Positions 1 to 8,081 of a stretch of DNA of 64,000 nt are shown piece after piece. Below the pieces are notes generated by a model. The model made no database searches. It saw only the letters and a list, made by a program, of their open reading frames with translations, and was not told the origin of the DNA. The stretch is from Devosia sp. 67-54 (GTDB taxonomy: Bacteria > Pseudomonadota > Alphaproteobacteria > Rhizobiales > Devosiaceae). The position numbers and the translations under genes were made by a program. The first letter of the stretch is position 1; the number at the start of each line of letters is the position of its first letter. The stretch covers positions 186,001 through 250,000 of the forward strand of contig NZ_MKVA01000003.1 in NCBI RefSeq assembly GCF_001899075.1. The letters are read 5' to 3'.

Positions 1-1
1 G

Positions 2-907
2 CCAGACGAAGCGGCGGCGGTGGGAGCGGCGATGCTGGTGACCAATACCGGTCGCGTCGACAGCTACTACCCGGTCAATCGCAGCGTCGATGAGGCGGTC
101 GCGGCCATTGCGCGACACCGCGCCACGGTCCTTTGGGGCGTTGCCGGTTTCGTGCGGCGCATCCTGCTCAGGGCCGCCGAAACCGGCGCCGAATTCACGT
201 CGGTTCGCATGGTGATGACGACCGGCGAGGCTGCCTCTCCCGCCATGCGCGACGACCTGCGCCAGCGCATGCGCGACCTCCGTTGCGCCGATACTGTGAT
301 CGTCAACCGCTATGGTTCGACCGAGCAGGGCGGCACGATGATCGAATGCCGCGATGGCTCGGGCTTTCACAGTTCGATGCCCGACCAGGTGTTCCATGAG
401 ATCGTTGACGACGAAACGGGCGAAAGGCTGGCGGATGGGCAAAACGGCATGCTGGCCATCACCCATCTCAATCGGCGCGGCACGGTGTTTCTGCGCTACA
501 AGCTTGGAGACATGGGCGCGCTTGACCACGCACAATGCCCCTATTGCGGCCGCACCTCGGTTCGCCTCTCGTCAAAGCCGGTGCGAATAGGCGACATTAT
601 CAAGATCAAGGGCGCGCTGGTGAACCTCGCCAACCTCAAGGTTGAACTCGACAAGATCGGCCAGCTCGATGAATATCAGATCGTGGTGACATCCGAATCC
701 GAGGCTGATCCATTCTCGCCCGACGTCCTGCTGGTGCGGCTCGCTCCCGCTACGGGCGCCAATGAGACCATCGGCGACGATATCGCGTCTCTGGTGACGC
801 AACTGACGAACTTGCGGCCACGCATCGAGATCACCCGACGCGACGCCATCTACGACCCTGTCACCATGGCGAAGCCTAAGCGTATCGTGGATGTTCGCAG
901 GCGGTAG
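2..907 (+). CDS. Phenylacetate-CoA ligase-like adenylating enzyme (5' truncated)
   Basis: This is the C-terminal part of an acyl-adenylate-forming ligase related to PaaK. Such enzymes activate a carboxylic acid with ATP and join it to CoA in the cytoplasm. The reading frame is open to the first base, so the real start lies outside the window. Visible family signs are the YGSTEQGG adenylate-binding motif, the FLRYKLGD segment that binds ribose in the second core motif, a CPYCG pair downstream, and a C-terminal domain with the late lysine region (MAKPKR). About 302 residues are seen of a usual 400-440. It precedes an amidohydrolase by about 90 bases that hold a promoter/operator, so it probably ends an upstream transcription unit. 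The substrate is unknown. Confidence 0.8.
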   Translation, partial: PDEAAAVGAAMLVTNTGRVDSYYPVNRSVDEAVAAIARHRATVLWGVAGFVRRILLRAAETGAEFTSVRMVMTTGEAASPAMRDDLRQRMRDLRCADTVIVNRYGSTEQGGTMIECRDGSGFHSSMPDQVFHEIVDDETGERLADGQNGMLAITHLNRRGTVFLRYKLGDMGALDHAQCPYCGRTSVRLSSKPVRIGDIIKIKGALVNLANLKVELDKIGQLDEYQIVVTSESEADPFSPDVLLVRLAPATGANETIGDDIASLVTQLTNLRPRIEITRRDAIYDPVTMAKPKRIVDVRRR

Positions 908-942
908 TTCCAGGCCATCTGCTGGCCTCGAAAGATCGTTAA

Positions 943-952
943 CTGTTGACAG
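943..952. promoter_or_regulatory. CTGTTGACAG operator/-35 element, copy 1
   Basis: The 10-mer CTGTTGACAG has half-sites CTGT and ACAG around a TG centre, and here extends to ACTGT-TG-ACAGT. It embeds a perfect TTGACA (946-951), and 17 bases later comes TAGGCT, a weak -10. The same 10-mer occurs before the isochorismatase-like gene and in the divergent region near 6.2 kb. It is probably the operator of the GntR/FCD protein encoded at 1998-2669 (inference). Confidence 0.6.
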
Positions 953-995
953 TACGCCTGTGCGTTTTTAGGCTCTACTCAGCAGGAGGCATGTC

Positions 996-1898
996 GTGGC
1001 CAAGACCGATTACCCGTTTAATGCAAACGCGACCAAAGACGGCTATGGAGCCGTCGACATCGTGGTGAATTTCTATACGCCACAGGTGATCGCCGAGAGG
1101 CGCGTGCCCACCGATGAGAATTTCCGCGACCAGGTCCGCATGGCTGATGATCATCGTCGCGGGCTAACGCCGGAACAGTATATCGAGAAGATGGATCGCG
1201 CCGGCATCGAGCGCTCCTTGCTGATCGCTGCGCGGTGTGGCGATCGCCGGATGAGCACCTCGACCGAGATTCCTTATTCCTACATCTACGAGACCTGCCA
1301 GCAATATCCTCACCGCTACTCTGGTGTCGCCGGCATCAATCCGCTGCTGGGCATTGCCGGGCTTAAGGAGCTGGACCATGCGGTGAAGGATTACGGATTC
1401 GTCGCTGCGCATCTGTATCCACATTGGTTCGGCCAGGCGCCCGATGCCGCGATCTATTACCCCTACTATGCCCGCTGCGCGGAGCTGGGCATTCCGATCA
1501 TGATGCAGGTTGGTCATTGCCTGATCTACAGATCCGACAATCGCCTCGCGACCGTCGCCAAGCCGATCACGCTCGATCGTATCGCCATTGATTTCCCCGA
1601 GCTGACCATTGTCGGGATTCATCTGGGCTATCCCTGGACCGAGGAAATGATCTCGGTGGCAACCAAGCATAAGAATGTCTACATGGCCGGCGATGCCTAT
1701 GCTCCGAAGCATTGGGGGCAGTCGGCGGTCCATTTTGCCAATACGTTCGGGCAGGACAAGTTCATGTTCGGCACCGACTGGTGGGTTATCGATCCCGAAC
1801 GGGCGGTAAAGGACGTCGATGAGCTTGAGTTCCGCGCTCATTCTAAGCGCAAGATCATGCGCGACAATGCGATGCGCGTCTTTAGCCTGCCGGGCTAG
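996..1898 (+). CDS. Amidohydrolase-family (ACMSD-like) hydrolase or decarboxylase
   Basis: This 300-residue TIM-barrel protein of the amidohydrolase-2 group includes decarboxylases of aromatic acids and C-C or amide hydrolases. The GTG start at 996 is set by AGGAGG at 984-989. The ATG at 991 is out of frame and too close. The C-terminal FGTDW motif carries the conserved catalytic Asp, and an internal IHLGYPW keeps a metal-type His. The N-terminal HxH metal motif is not present: the matching strand reads VDIVVNFYT. Some subfamilies are known to have this degenerate strand, so metal use is uncertain. It is followed after 99 bases by a GntR regulator, probably in the same transcript. The pathway is not identifiable. 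Confidence 0.75.
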   Translation: MAKTDYPFNANATKDGYGAVDIVVNFYTPQVIAERRVPTDENFRDQVRMADDHRRGLTPEQYIEKMDRAGIERSLLIAARCGDRRMSTSTEIPYSYIYETCQQYPHRYSGVAGINPLLGIAGLKELDHAVKDYGFVAAHLYPHWFGQAPDAAIYYPYYARCAELGIPIMMQVGHCLIYRSDNRLATVAKPITLDRIAIDFPELTIVGIHLGYPWTEEMISVATKHKNVYMAGDAYAPKHWGQSAVHFANTFGQDKFMFGTDWWVIDPERAVKDVDELEFRAHSKRKIMRDNAMRVFSLPG

Positions 1899-1997
1899 AG
1901 GAGAAGTGTTGGCCGCCTCTTGGATCGCCGCCAAATCGCCGGTAAACAGTCAGCTACCGCTAGGACAAGGTGGGTGTCGGCGGAACCGAGGGCGAGT

Positions 1998-2669
1998 ATG
2001 AGCACCATTCAACCGATCATTGGGGCCTCTCTGAGTTCCGAAGCGCTCGACATGGTCGTTGGGGCGATCACGTCGGGTGAGTTCGAGCCTGGCGAACGCT
2101 TGTCTGAGGCCGATCTTGCCCGGCGGCTGGGCATCAGCCGGGGGCCGTTGCGGGAAGCGTTGGGCCGCCTCGAGGGCCGGCTCGTGACCCGGACGCCGCG
2201 CATCGGTGTGCGCGTGATCGAGTTCTCCAAGCAGGACATCGAAGATCTTTTCTATACCCGCGAGGCGCTTGAAGGCATGGGCGCACGCCTCGCCTGCGAA
2301 CGTATTTCGGCCGCCGAGTTGGCGAATCTGCGCAGCCTGCTCGATCATCATAGCCAGCAGCCGGAAGTGATGGCGGGGGCCGCTTATTCGCCGCGCTCCT
2401 TGGACGAGGATTTCCATCTCTCCATCATCCGCGCAGCCAATTGTGAGCAGATCGAGCGACTGCTCATGGATCAGATCTACTATCAGCTGCGCATTCATCG
2501 GCGGAAGTCCAGCACATTGCCCGGCAGGGCGCGCGCGGCGCTGGCGGAGCATGAGAGCATCGTGCTGGCCTTGGAGGCCCGCGATCCCGACCAGGCGGAA
2601 AGGGCGATGCGTACCCACTTGCGCAATGCACGGATCAGCGCGATGGCGGCTTACGTCGACAAGGATTGA
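1998..2669 (+). CDS. GntR-family regulator, FCD (FadR-type) subfamily
   Basis: This 223-residue transcriptional regulator has an N-terminal winged helix (residues about 13-75, with EADLARRLGISRGPLREAL) and an all-helical FCD effector domain. The FCD metal-site pattern is visible as Asp and His in DEDFHLSII, His in AEHESIV and His in MRTHLRNA. The ATG at 1998 is preferred over an in-frame ATG at 1920 because GAGGGCGAG lies just upstream and the longer form adds an unrelated leader. Family members usually repress catabolic operons until a carboxylate inducer binds. The likely targets are the three CTGTTGACAG sites at 943, 2709 and 6222. Confidence 0.85.
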   Translation: MSTIQPIIGASLSSEALDMVVGAITSGEFEPGERLSEADLARRLGISRGPLREALGRLEGRLVTRTPRIGVRVIEFSKQDIEDLFYTREALEGMGARLACERISAAELANLRSLLDHHSQQPEVMAGAAYSPRSLDEDFHLSIIRAANCEQIERLLMDQIYYQLRIHRRKSSTLPGRARAALAEHESIVLALEARDPDQAERAMRTHLRNARISAMAAYVDKD

Positions 2670-2708
2670 TAGTGAGCGGGCCTTCAGAATTGGCTATGCC
2701 CTGAAAAT

Positions 2709-2718
2709 CTGTTGACAG
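2709..2718. promoter_or_regulatory. CTGTTGACAG operator/-35 element, copy 2
   Basis: This is an identical 10-mer to the sites at 943 and 6222, with TTGACA at 2712-2717. Seventeen bases downstream is GACACT, a poor but correctly spaced -10. It lies 59 bases before the GTG start of the isochorismatase-like gene, so it gives that gene its own promoter under the same regulator (inference). Confidence 0.6.
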
Positions 2719-2776
2719 TCGGCAATATGGTTGGGACACTGGCGACACGCTTATGAACACGTGAAGGGATGGCGTT

Positions 2777-3466
2777 GTGGGCGAGCAGATTTGGGCGGGG
2801 TTGATCCCGGAAGATGAAACCAAGGCATATGAGGCTGCAGGTTTCGGGCGCTCTTCCGGCATCGGCAGTCGTCCGGCCCTGCTTATCATCGATGTACAGT
2901 ATCGAACGATCGGCACGGAACCGAAACCGTTCTGGGAGTCTATCGAGGAATTCCCGACCTCCTGCGGCGAGGTCGGCTGGCAGGCCGCTGCGCGTATCGA
3001 AAAGCTGCTCGCCATATTCCGCGCCAGAGGCTGGCCGGTCATCTACCCCTATGTTGCGCCCAAGGAGACCTTCGATACCGGGCGGCTGGCGGCCAAGGTA
3101 CCGGCGCTCATGGGCGTTGCCGCCAAGGGCTATGAGTTCGTTCCGTCAGTTGCACCGCAGGCCGGTGACATCCTATTGCCCAAGCGGCATCCCAGCGCCT
3201 TTTTCGGCACGCCGCTCGTGAGCTATTTGGTGGAACGCGGCATTGACACGCTGGTTGTCACAGGCTGCACCACCAGCGGTTGTGTGCGCGGCAGCGTCGT
3301 AGATGCCTTTGCTTACAACTATCGTGTTCTGGTGCCGCACGACGCCGTCTATGATCGCTCGCGCACCTCGCACCTGGTCAACCTCTTCGACATGAATGCG
3401 AAGTACGCAGACGTGATGTCCACCGACGAGGCGCTGACGCAATTGGCGGCGGTGAAGGATCGGTAA
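2777..3466 (+). CDS. Isochorismatase-like cysteine hydrolase
   Basis: This 229-residue hydrolase belongs to the isochorismatase/N-carbamoylsarcosine amidase superfamily. Family members cleave amides, carbamoyl groups or vinyl ethers through a cysteine nucleophile. The triad is visible as Asp39 (LLIIDVQ), Lys136 (LPKRHPSAF) and Cys169 in TTSGCVRGS, with a second Cys at 164. The GTG start at 2777 follows AAGGG at 2764-2768. Its own operator precedes it, and the convergent aldehyde dehydrogenase ends 98 bases downstream. With an amidohydrolase and a CoA ligase nearby it probably removes an amide or carbamoyl group in the cassette's pathway. The substrate is unknown. Confidence 0.8.
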   Translation: MGEQIWAGLIPEDETKAYEAAGFGRSSGIGSRPALLIIDVQYRTIGTEPKPFWESIEEFPTSCGEVGWQAAARIEKLLAIFRARGWPVIYPYVAPKETFDTGRLAAKVPALMGVAAKGYEFVPSVAPQAGDILLPKRHPSAFFGTPLVSYLVERGIDTLVVTGCTTSGCVRGSVVDAFAYNYRVLVPHDAVYDRSRTSHLVNLFDMNAKYADVMSTDEALTQLAAVKDR

Positions 3467-3563
3467 GTTTCCCCTCGGTATCGCTCTTCTCGGTCGGGCG
3501 CCTGCTACGACAGAAAAGGACGCGCGAAGCTGCTTCGTGGGGCCTCTCTTCGATGTCGGACGG

Positions 3564-5057
3564 TTAGAGCGGCGCTGCGATAGCCTTGGTTTCCATATAG
3601 GAATTGAATACGTCTTCGCCCTTTTCGCGACCCCAACCCGATTGGCGGAAGCCACCAAAGGGGAGGGCGCTGTCGCCCACGAAGTGGCGGTTGATGCCGA
3701 TCGTGCCGGCTCGGACGCGCGCCGCCATTTTGTGCGCCAGCGAGAAGTCTTGGGTGAAGATGCTTGCGGCGAGCCCATAGGGGCTGCCATTGGCTTCGGC
3801 TGCGATGGCATCGAGGTCATCATCGCCGAACCGCAGCGCTGAAAGCACCGGCCCGAACACCTCTTCACGCACGATAGTCGAGGCCGGTGTGAGGTTTGCA
3901 AGGATCGTGGGCTTGTAGAAATATCCTTCCCCCTCGATAGGCGACGCGCCGGTGACCACGGATGCACCGTCGCGGACCGCCGCTTCGGTCATGCCGGCCA
4001 CGCGGTCGCGGTGGGCGGCTGAAATCAGCGGTCCCATCTGTGTCTGCGGATCGAGGCCATAGCCGACGCGGAGTGCATTGGCCGCCTCAGCCACACCCTC
4101 GACTACGCGGTCGAAGGCCCGTTCATGCACATAGAGCCTCGAACCGGCTGTGCAGATCTGGCCGGCGCCGGAGAAGATGCCATTTGCAATCGCCGGCACC
4201 GCGCTCTTCAGGTCGGCGTCGGGGAAAACGATGACCGGGCTCTTGCCGCCCAGCTCGAGCGTGATGCGCTTGAAATTGGACTGTGCCGCAGCAATGGCGA
4301 TCGAGCGGCCAACTGCCGTCGAGCCGGTGAAGGCGATCTTGTCCACCTGCTGGTGGCTCGCGAGCGCCTTACCGACGTCCGCTCCGCCCAGGACGACGTT
4401 GAACACGCCTGCGGGGATGCCGGCTTCGACCGCCAGTTCCGCCAGATAGAGTGCCGACAGCGGCGTCTGCTCGGCCGGTTTGAGCACGATGGTGCAGCCC
4501 GCAGCTAAGGCAGGCGCGATCTTCCACGCAGCCATCATCAGCGGGCCATTCCACGGCACGATCTGGGCCACGACGCCCACCGGGTCGCGCAGCGTATAAG
4601 CATGCCATTCGCCCGGTGCGGAGACTGGAATGGTCCTGCCGGTCAGCTTGGTCGGCCAGCCCGCGGTATAGCGCAGCAGGTCGATGGAGGTGCCGACATG
4701 ACCGACGCGTGCTGCTCCGATCGGCAGGCCGGCGTTGAGCGACTCGATCTCGGCCAGCACTTCGGAATGCTCTTCGATCAGGTCGGCAAACTTCCAGATG
4801 ACCCGCGAGCGCATATTCGGCTTCATCGTGCGCCAGGGGCCTTTGTCGAAAGCGACGCGCGCGGCGGCCACCGCCTTGTCGACATCCGCCGTCCCTCCGA
4901 CCGGCACACGCTGCATTTCGGCGGCCCGGCCCGGATCCATCACGGGGGCGGTCTCGCCGCTGGCTGCCGGCTCATGTTGCCCGTTGATGAAGTGCCCCAG
5001 CGCGCGGGCGAGGAAGGTCCGCGTTCCCGGCTGAAGATCGGGAAGTTCGCCACTCAT
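3564..5057 (-). CDS. NAD(P)-dependent aldehyde dehydrogenase
   Basis: This 497-residue enzyme oxidises an aldehyde to the acid. Family motifs are all present: the Rossmann FTGSTAVG segment, the ELGGKSP motif with the general-base Glu, and the catalytic Cys302 in GAGQICTAG. Length is normal. Its start overlaps the upstream alcohol dehydrogenase stop by four bases (ATGA), so the two are translationally coupled and probably act in sequence, alcohol to aldehyde to acid. The promoter is the divergent region near 6.2 kb, which carries the third CTGTTGACAG site. The acid produced could feed the CoA ligase at the left edge (inference). Confidence 0.88.
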   Translation of the reverse strand: MSGELPDLQPGTRTFLARALGHFINGQHEPAASGETAPVMDPGRAAEMQRVPVGGTADVDKAVAAARVAFDKGPWRTMKPNMRSRVIWKFADLIEEHSEVLAEIESLNAGLPIGAARVGHVGTSIDLLRYTAGWPTKLTGRTIPVSAPGEWHAYTLRDPVGVVAQIVPWNGPLMMAAWKIAPALAAGCTIVLKPAEQTPLSALYLAELAVEAGIPAGVFNVVLGGADVGKALASHQQVDKIAFTGSTAVGRSIAIAAAQSNFKRITLELGGKSPVIVFPDADLKSAVPAIANGIFSGAGQICTAGSRLYVHERAFDRVVEGVAEAANALRVGYGLDPQTQMGPLISAAHRDRVAGMTEAAVRDGASVVTGASPIEGEGYFYKPTILANLTPASTIVREEVFGPVLSALRFGDDDLDAIAAEANGSPYGLAASIFTQDFSLAHKMAARVRAGTIGINRHFVGDSALPFGGFRQSGWGREKGEDVFNSYMETKAIAAPL

Positions 5058-6151
5058 GCCGAAACCTCGGCATGGAAGTCGAACAGTTGGCGTACCGCCA
5101 CTCCGCTTCGGAGGTTGGCGAAGCCCTGGTTGATCTGGTCGAGTTCGATCTTGTCGCTGATCAAGTGATCGAGCTTCAGCCGGCCCTGGCGGTAATAGTT
5201 CATCAGGTTGGGGATATCGACGCGGAACTGGTTTGAGCCCATGGAGGAACCCTGGATCTTGCGATCCTTGATGAACATCGAACCTTCGAATTCCAGCTTC
5301 TGGCCCGGCTTGAACATACCAATCAGCGTGGCTGTGCCTCCCATGCGCAGCATGCGGAAGGCCTGATCTGCTGTCTGTTTGAGGCCTAGCGCCTCGAAGG
5401 CATAGTTGACGCCACCCTTGGTCATCTCGACCACGTCGCCGACAGGGTCCTTGTCGGTAGCGTTGATGACATCGGTCGCGCCCAGTTCCGTGGCAAGCGC
5501 CAGCTTGCTGTCAAGCCGATCGATCGCGATGATGCGTCCGGCGCCGGCGATCACCGCCCCCGAAATCACCGACAGCCCGACACCGCCGCAGCCGATCACG
5601 GCAACGGTAGAACCAGGTTCAATCTTGGCGGAGTGGATGACCGCGCCGACGCCCGTCAACACGCCGCAGCTGACCAGCGCGGCGCGATCGAGCGGCAGGT
5701 CGCGGTCGATTTTGACGATGGCGTTTTCATGTACGAGCATCTGCTCGGCGAAGGCGGAGATATTGGAGGACTGGTAGACCACCTCGCCATTGAGCGACAT
5801 GCGGCGGGCAACGCCTGGTGCCAATTTGACCGTATCGGATTCGCAGAGATTGGGGTGTCCGGTCACGCACTGCGGACACGTCCCGCAGAAAACCGAGAGG
5901 CAGCCCACCACATGGTCGCCGGGCTTGACATAGATCACGTCTTCGCCCACCGCCTCCACAATGCCGGCCGCCTCGTGTCCTGGCACGTAGGGGACTGGAT
6001 GCGGGTAGGTGCCGTCGGCAAAGTGAAGGTCGGAATGGCAGATACCAGCGTAGGCCGTGCGTACGAGCACCTCGCGGCTCTTGGGCTTTTCGATCGTGAC
6101 ATTCTCGAGGGTGATCGGTTCGCCAGCCTTCCAGACGACTGCAGCTTTCAT
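5054..6151 (-). CDS. Zinc-dependent alcohol dehydrogenase (MDR family)
   Basis: This 365-residue medium-chain dehydrogenase oxidises alcohols with NAD(P). The catalytic zinc ligands are in GICHSDLHF and PGHEAAG. The structural zinc cluster is CGTCPQC with a further Cys in NLCES. The Rossmann motif is GCGGVG. The start at 6151 is chosen because [10 protein letters not shown] is the usual family N-terminus and AGGAACC lies just upstream. An in-frame start at 6193 would add 14 unrelated residues. It overlaps the aldehyde dehydrogenase by four bases. The operator at 6222-6231 lies about 70 bases upstream. Confidence 0.88.
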   Translation of the reverse strand: MKAAVVWKAGEPITLENVTIEKPKSREVLVRTAYAGICHSDLHFADGTYPHPVPYVPGHEAAGIVEAVGEDVIYVKPGDHVVGCLSVFCGTCPQCVTGHPNLCESDTVKLAPGVARRMSLNGEVVYQSSNISAFAEQMLVHENAIVKIDRDLPLDRAALVSCGVLTGVGAVIHSAKIEPGSTVAVIGCGGVGLSVISGAVIAGAGRIIAIDRLDSKLALATELGATDVINATDKDPVGDVVEMTKGGVNYAFEALGLKQTADQAFRMLRMGGTATLIGMFKPGQKLEFEGSMFIKDRKIQGSSMGSNQFRVDIPNLMNYYRQGRLKLDHLISDKIELDQINQGFANLRSGVAVRQLFDFHAEVSA

Positions 6152-6221
6152 TTTAGGTTCCTGATGCCCGGAGCGCTCTGCTCCTACCGGCAATATTAGT
6201 GGCCGGCTGCCATGATGTCTA

Positions 6222-6231
6222 CTGTTGACAG
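6222..6231. promoter_or_regulatory. CTGTTGACAG operator/-35 element, copy 3 (divergent region)
   Basis: This third identical 10-mer lies between the leftward alcohol dehydrogenase and the rightward ABC transporter. Reading rightward, TTGACA at 6225-6230 is followed after 17 bases by TAGCGT at 6248-6253. One bound repressor here could control both directions (inference). Confidence 0.6.
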
Positions 6232-6333
6232 GTCAATGCTTGGCCACTAGCGTTTCTTGCTGACTGGCGCGCTGACCATCAGAAATCCATCGTCTGAGGT
6301 ACTGCACCCTGAGAGACCGCGAAGGAGGCAGCG

Positions 6334-7251
6334 TTGGCAGGCTTCGTCATCAAGAGGCTGTTGCAGGCAGTGTTAACGGTGATCGGCGTGATCACGGCCG
6401 CGTTCTTCCTGACGCGACTGGCTGGTGACCCGGCGGCTCTGCTGCTCCCGCCGGAAGCCACGCTCGAGGAAACGCAAAGGTTGCGGGCGGCGCTCGGTCT
6501 CGATCAACCGCTGTTCGTCCAATACCTCCTCTTCATGGGCAACGCCCTCAAAGGCGACTTCGGCATGTCGTTGCGCGAAAGCGTGCCCGCCATGAGTCTC
6601 GTGCTGGATCGCGTTCCGGCGACGCTGGAACTGGCGCTGTCGTCCTTCGCCGTCGGTGTTGGCCTCGCCTTCATCCTTGGCATTCTCATGCGCATGACGC
6701 GGCACAACTGGGTGCGCGACCTCATCACATGGATCGCCCTGGCCCGCCAGGCTATTCCCGTCTTCTCGTTTGGCTTGGTGCTTATCCTGATTTTCTCGAT
6801 CTGGCTGAAGTGGCTGCCGTCCTACGGGCGCGGTACGCCGGCACATCTCGTCCTCCCTGCGCTGACCCTGGGCACCTACGAATTGGCGCTCTATCTTCGG
6901 CTCTTCAACTCATCGCTGGCCGCCGAGCAGCGAAACGACTACGTCCGCACGGCCTTCGCCAAGGGACAGGGACGCATCCAGGTGCTGCTCCAACACATGC
7001 TGCCCAATGCGCTGTTGCCGCTGGTGACGGTCGCCGGCATCAATCTGGGCATGCTGCTGGGTGGCACGGTCGTCACTGAAACCGTGTTCAGCTGGCCCGG
7101 TGCAGGACGCCTTATCGTTCAATCGGTAAGCCAGCGCGACTATCCGGTCATCGTCGCCGGTGTGTTCGTCATCTCGGTCATGTTCGTGATCATCAACCTG
7201 ATCGTCGATGTCCTCTACGGCGTTCTCGATCCGCGCGTGAGACTGGCATGA
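6334..7251 (+). CDS. Dipeptide/oligopeptide-type ABC transporter permease (DppB-like)
   Basis: This 305-residue inner-membrane permease of the DppB/OppB class has an N-terminal membrane anchor, a large periplasmic loop with LGLDQPLFVQY, and five further membrane helices. The cytoplasmic EAA loop is around DYVRTAFAKG. The TTG start at 6334 is supported by AAGGAGG at 6322-6328. It overlaps the next permease by four bases. No substrate-binding protein gene is in this operon, so the periplasmic receptor must be encoded elsewhere. Such systems import peptides, but also opines, nickel and glycosides. Confidence 0.88.
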   Translation: MAGFVIKRLLQAVLTVIGVITAAFFLTRLAGDPAALLLPPEATLEETQRLRAALGLDQPLFVQYLLFMGNALKGDFGMSLRESVPAMSLVLDRVPATLELALSSFAVGVGLAFILGILMRMTRHNWVRDLITWIALARQAIPVFSFGLVLILIFSIWLKWLPSYGRGTPAHLVLPALTLGTYELALYLRLFNSSLAAEQRNDYVRTAFAKGQGRIQVLLQHMLPNALLPLVTVAGINLGMLLGGTVVTETVFSWPGAGRLIVQSVSQRDYPVIVAGVFVISVMFVIINLIVDVLYGVLDPRVRLA

Positions 7252-8081
7252 AGGCTCGCTTCTCGCCTTTGCAGACGATCGCCATTCTGCTCCTTGCAGT
7301 CATGGCGGTGCTCGTCATCGTCGTTCCGCTTCTGCCCATATACGATCCCTACGGTCAGAATCTCTCGGATTCGCTGCTGCCGATAGGCGGCCGCTCCTTC
7401 AATGGTCACTTCTACTTGCTGGGTACGGACACGCTGGGTCGTGACATGTTGTCCAGACTTGCCCTCGCCGGTCAGGTGTCCACGCTCATCGGCCTAAGTG
7501 CCGTCGCCGTCAGCCTCGTCATCGGTGTGACGCTGGGCCTGATTGCGGGATATTTTCGTGGGCCGATCGAGGCCATCATTATGGGCCTCGCCGATTTGCA
7601 GCTCTCGATCCCGCGCGTGCTGTTGCTGATCGCAGTGACCGCCATTGTCGGGCCAAGCGTGGCCGGGCTGGCCATCATACTTGGCGTCACCAGTTGGGTC
7701 TCCTATGGCCGTGTTGCCCGGGGCATGACGCTAAGCCTCAGGGAGCGCGAGTTCATCCTGTCTGCTCGGGTACAGGGGGCTTCGGCAGTCTGGAACATCC
7801 GCCAGCACCTGTTGCCCAATGTGCTGCCACAGATGCTGATCGTGGCATCGTACGAATTCGGCATGATCATCGTGCTGGAAGCCTCGCTCAGCTATCTGGG
7901 TCTTGGCGTGCAACCCCCGTTGCCGAGTTGGGGCATGATGGTGGCCGAGGGACAGAACTATCTCGCGCTTGCGCCACACCTCGCCATCATGCCCAGCATC
8001 GCACTCTTCATCCTCGTGATTGGATTCCAGTTCCTGTCCCAGGCCTTCACCAAGGAAAACGACCTGGAGATGGTCGCATGA
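7248..8081 (+). CDS. Dipeptide/oligopeptide-type ABC transporter permease (DppC-like)
   Basis: This 277-residue second permease of the transporter is of the DppC/OppC class. The N-terminal helix is followed by the typical LGTDTLGRDMLSR signature of this subfamily. The EAA loop is at REREFILSARVQGAS, and the C-terminal LGLGVQPPLPSWG segment is characteristic. The ATG at 7248 sits in an ATGA overlap with the preceding gene, and its own stop overlaps the ATPase start in the same way, so the three are tightly coupled. Confidence 0.9.
   Translation: MKARFSPLQTIAILLLAVMAVLVIVVPLLPIYDPYGQNLSDSLLPIGGRSFNGHFYLLGTDTLGRDMLSRLALAGQVSTLIGLSAVAVSLVIGVTLGLIAGYFRGPIEAIIMGLADLQLSIPRVLLLIAVTAIVGPSVAGLAIILGVTSWVSYGRVARGMTLSLREREFILSARVQGASAVWNIRQHLLPNVLPQMLIVASYEFGMIIVLEASLSYLGLGVQPPLPSWGMMVAEGQNYLALAPHLAIMPSIALFILVIGFQFLSQAFTKENDLEMVA

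Noticed and set aside
991-995. ATG at 991 as start for the amidohydrolase
   Set aside because: It is out of frame with the conserved protein and only one base from AGGAGG. The GTG at 996 has correct spacing.
3564-5057. The aldehyde dehydrogenase as alpha-ketoglutaric semialdehyde dehydrogenase of the hydroxyproline pathway
   Set aside because: It belongs to a different operon about 20 kb away, coupled to an alcohol dehydrogenase and a different operator, so there is no positional support.
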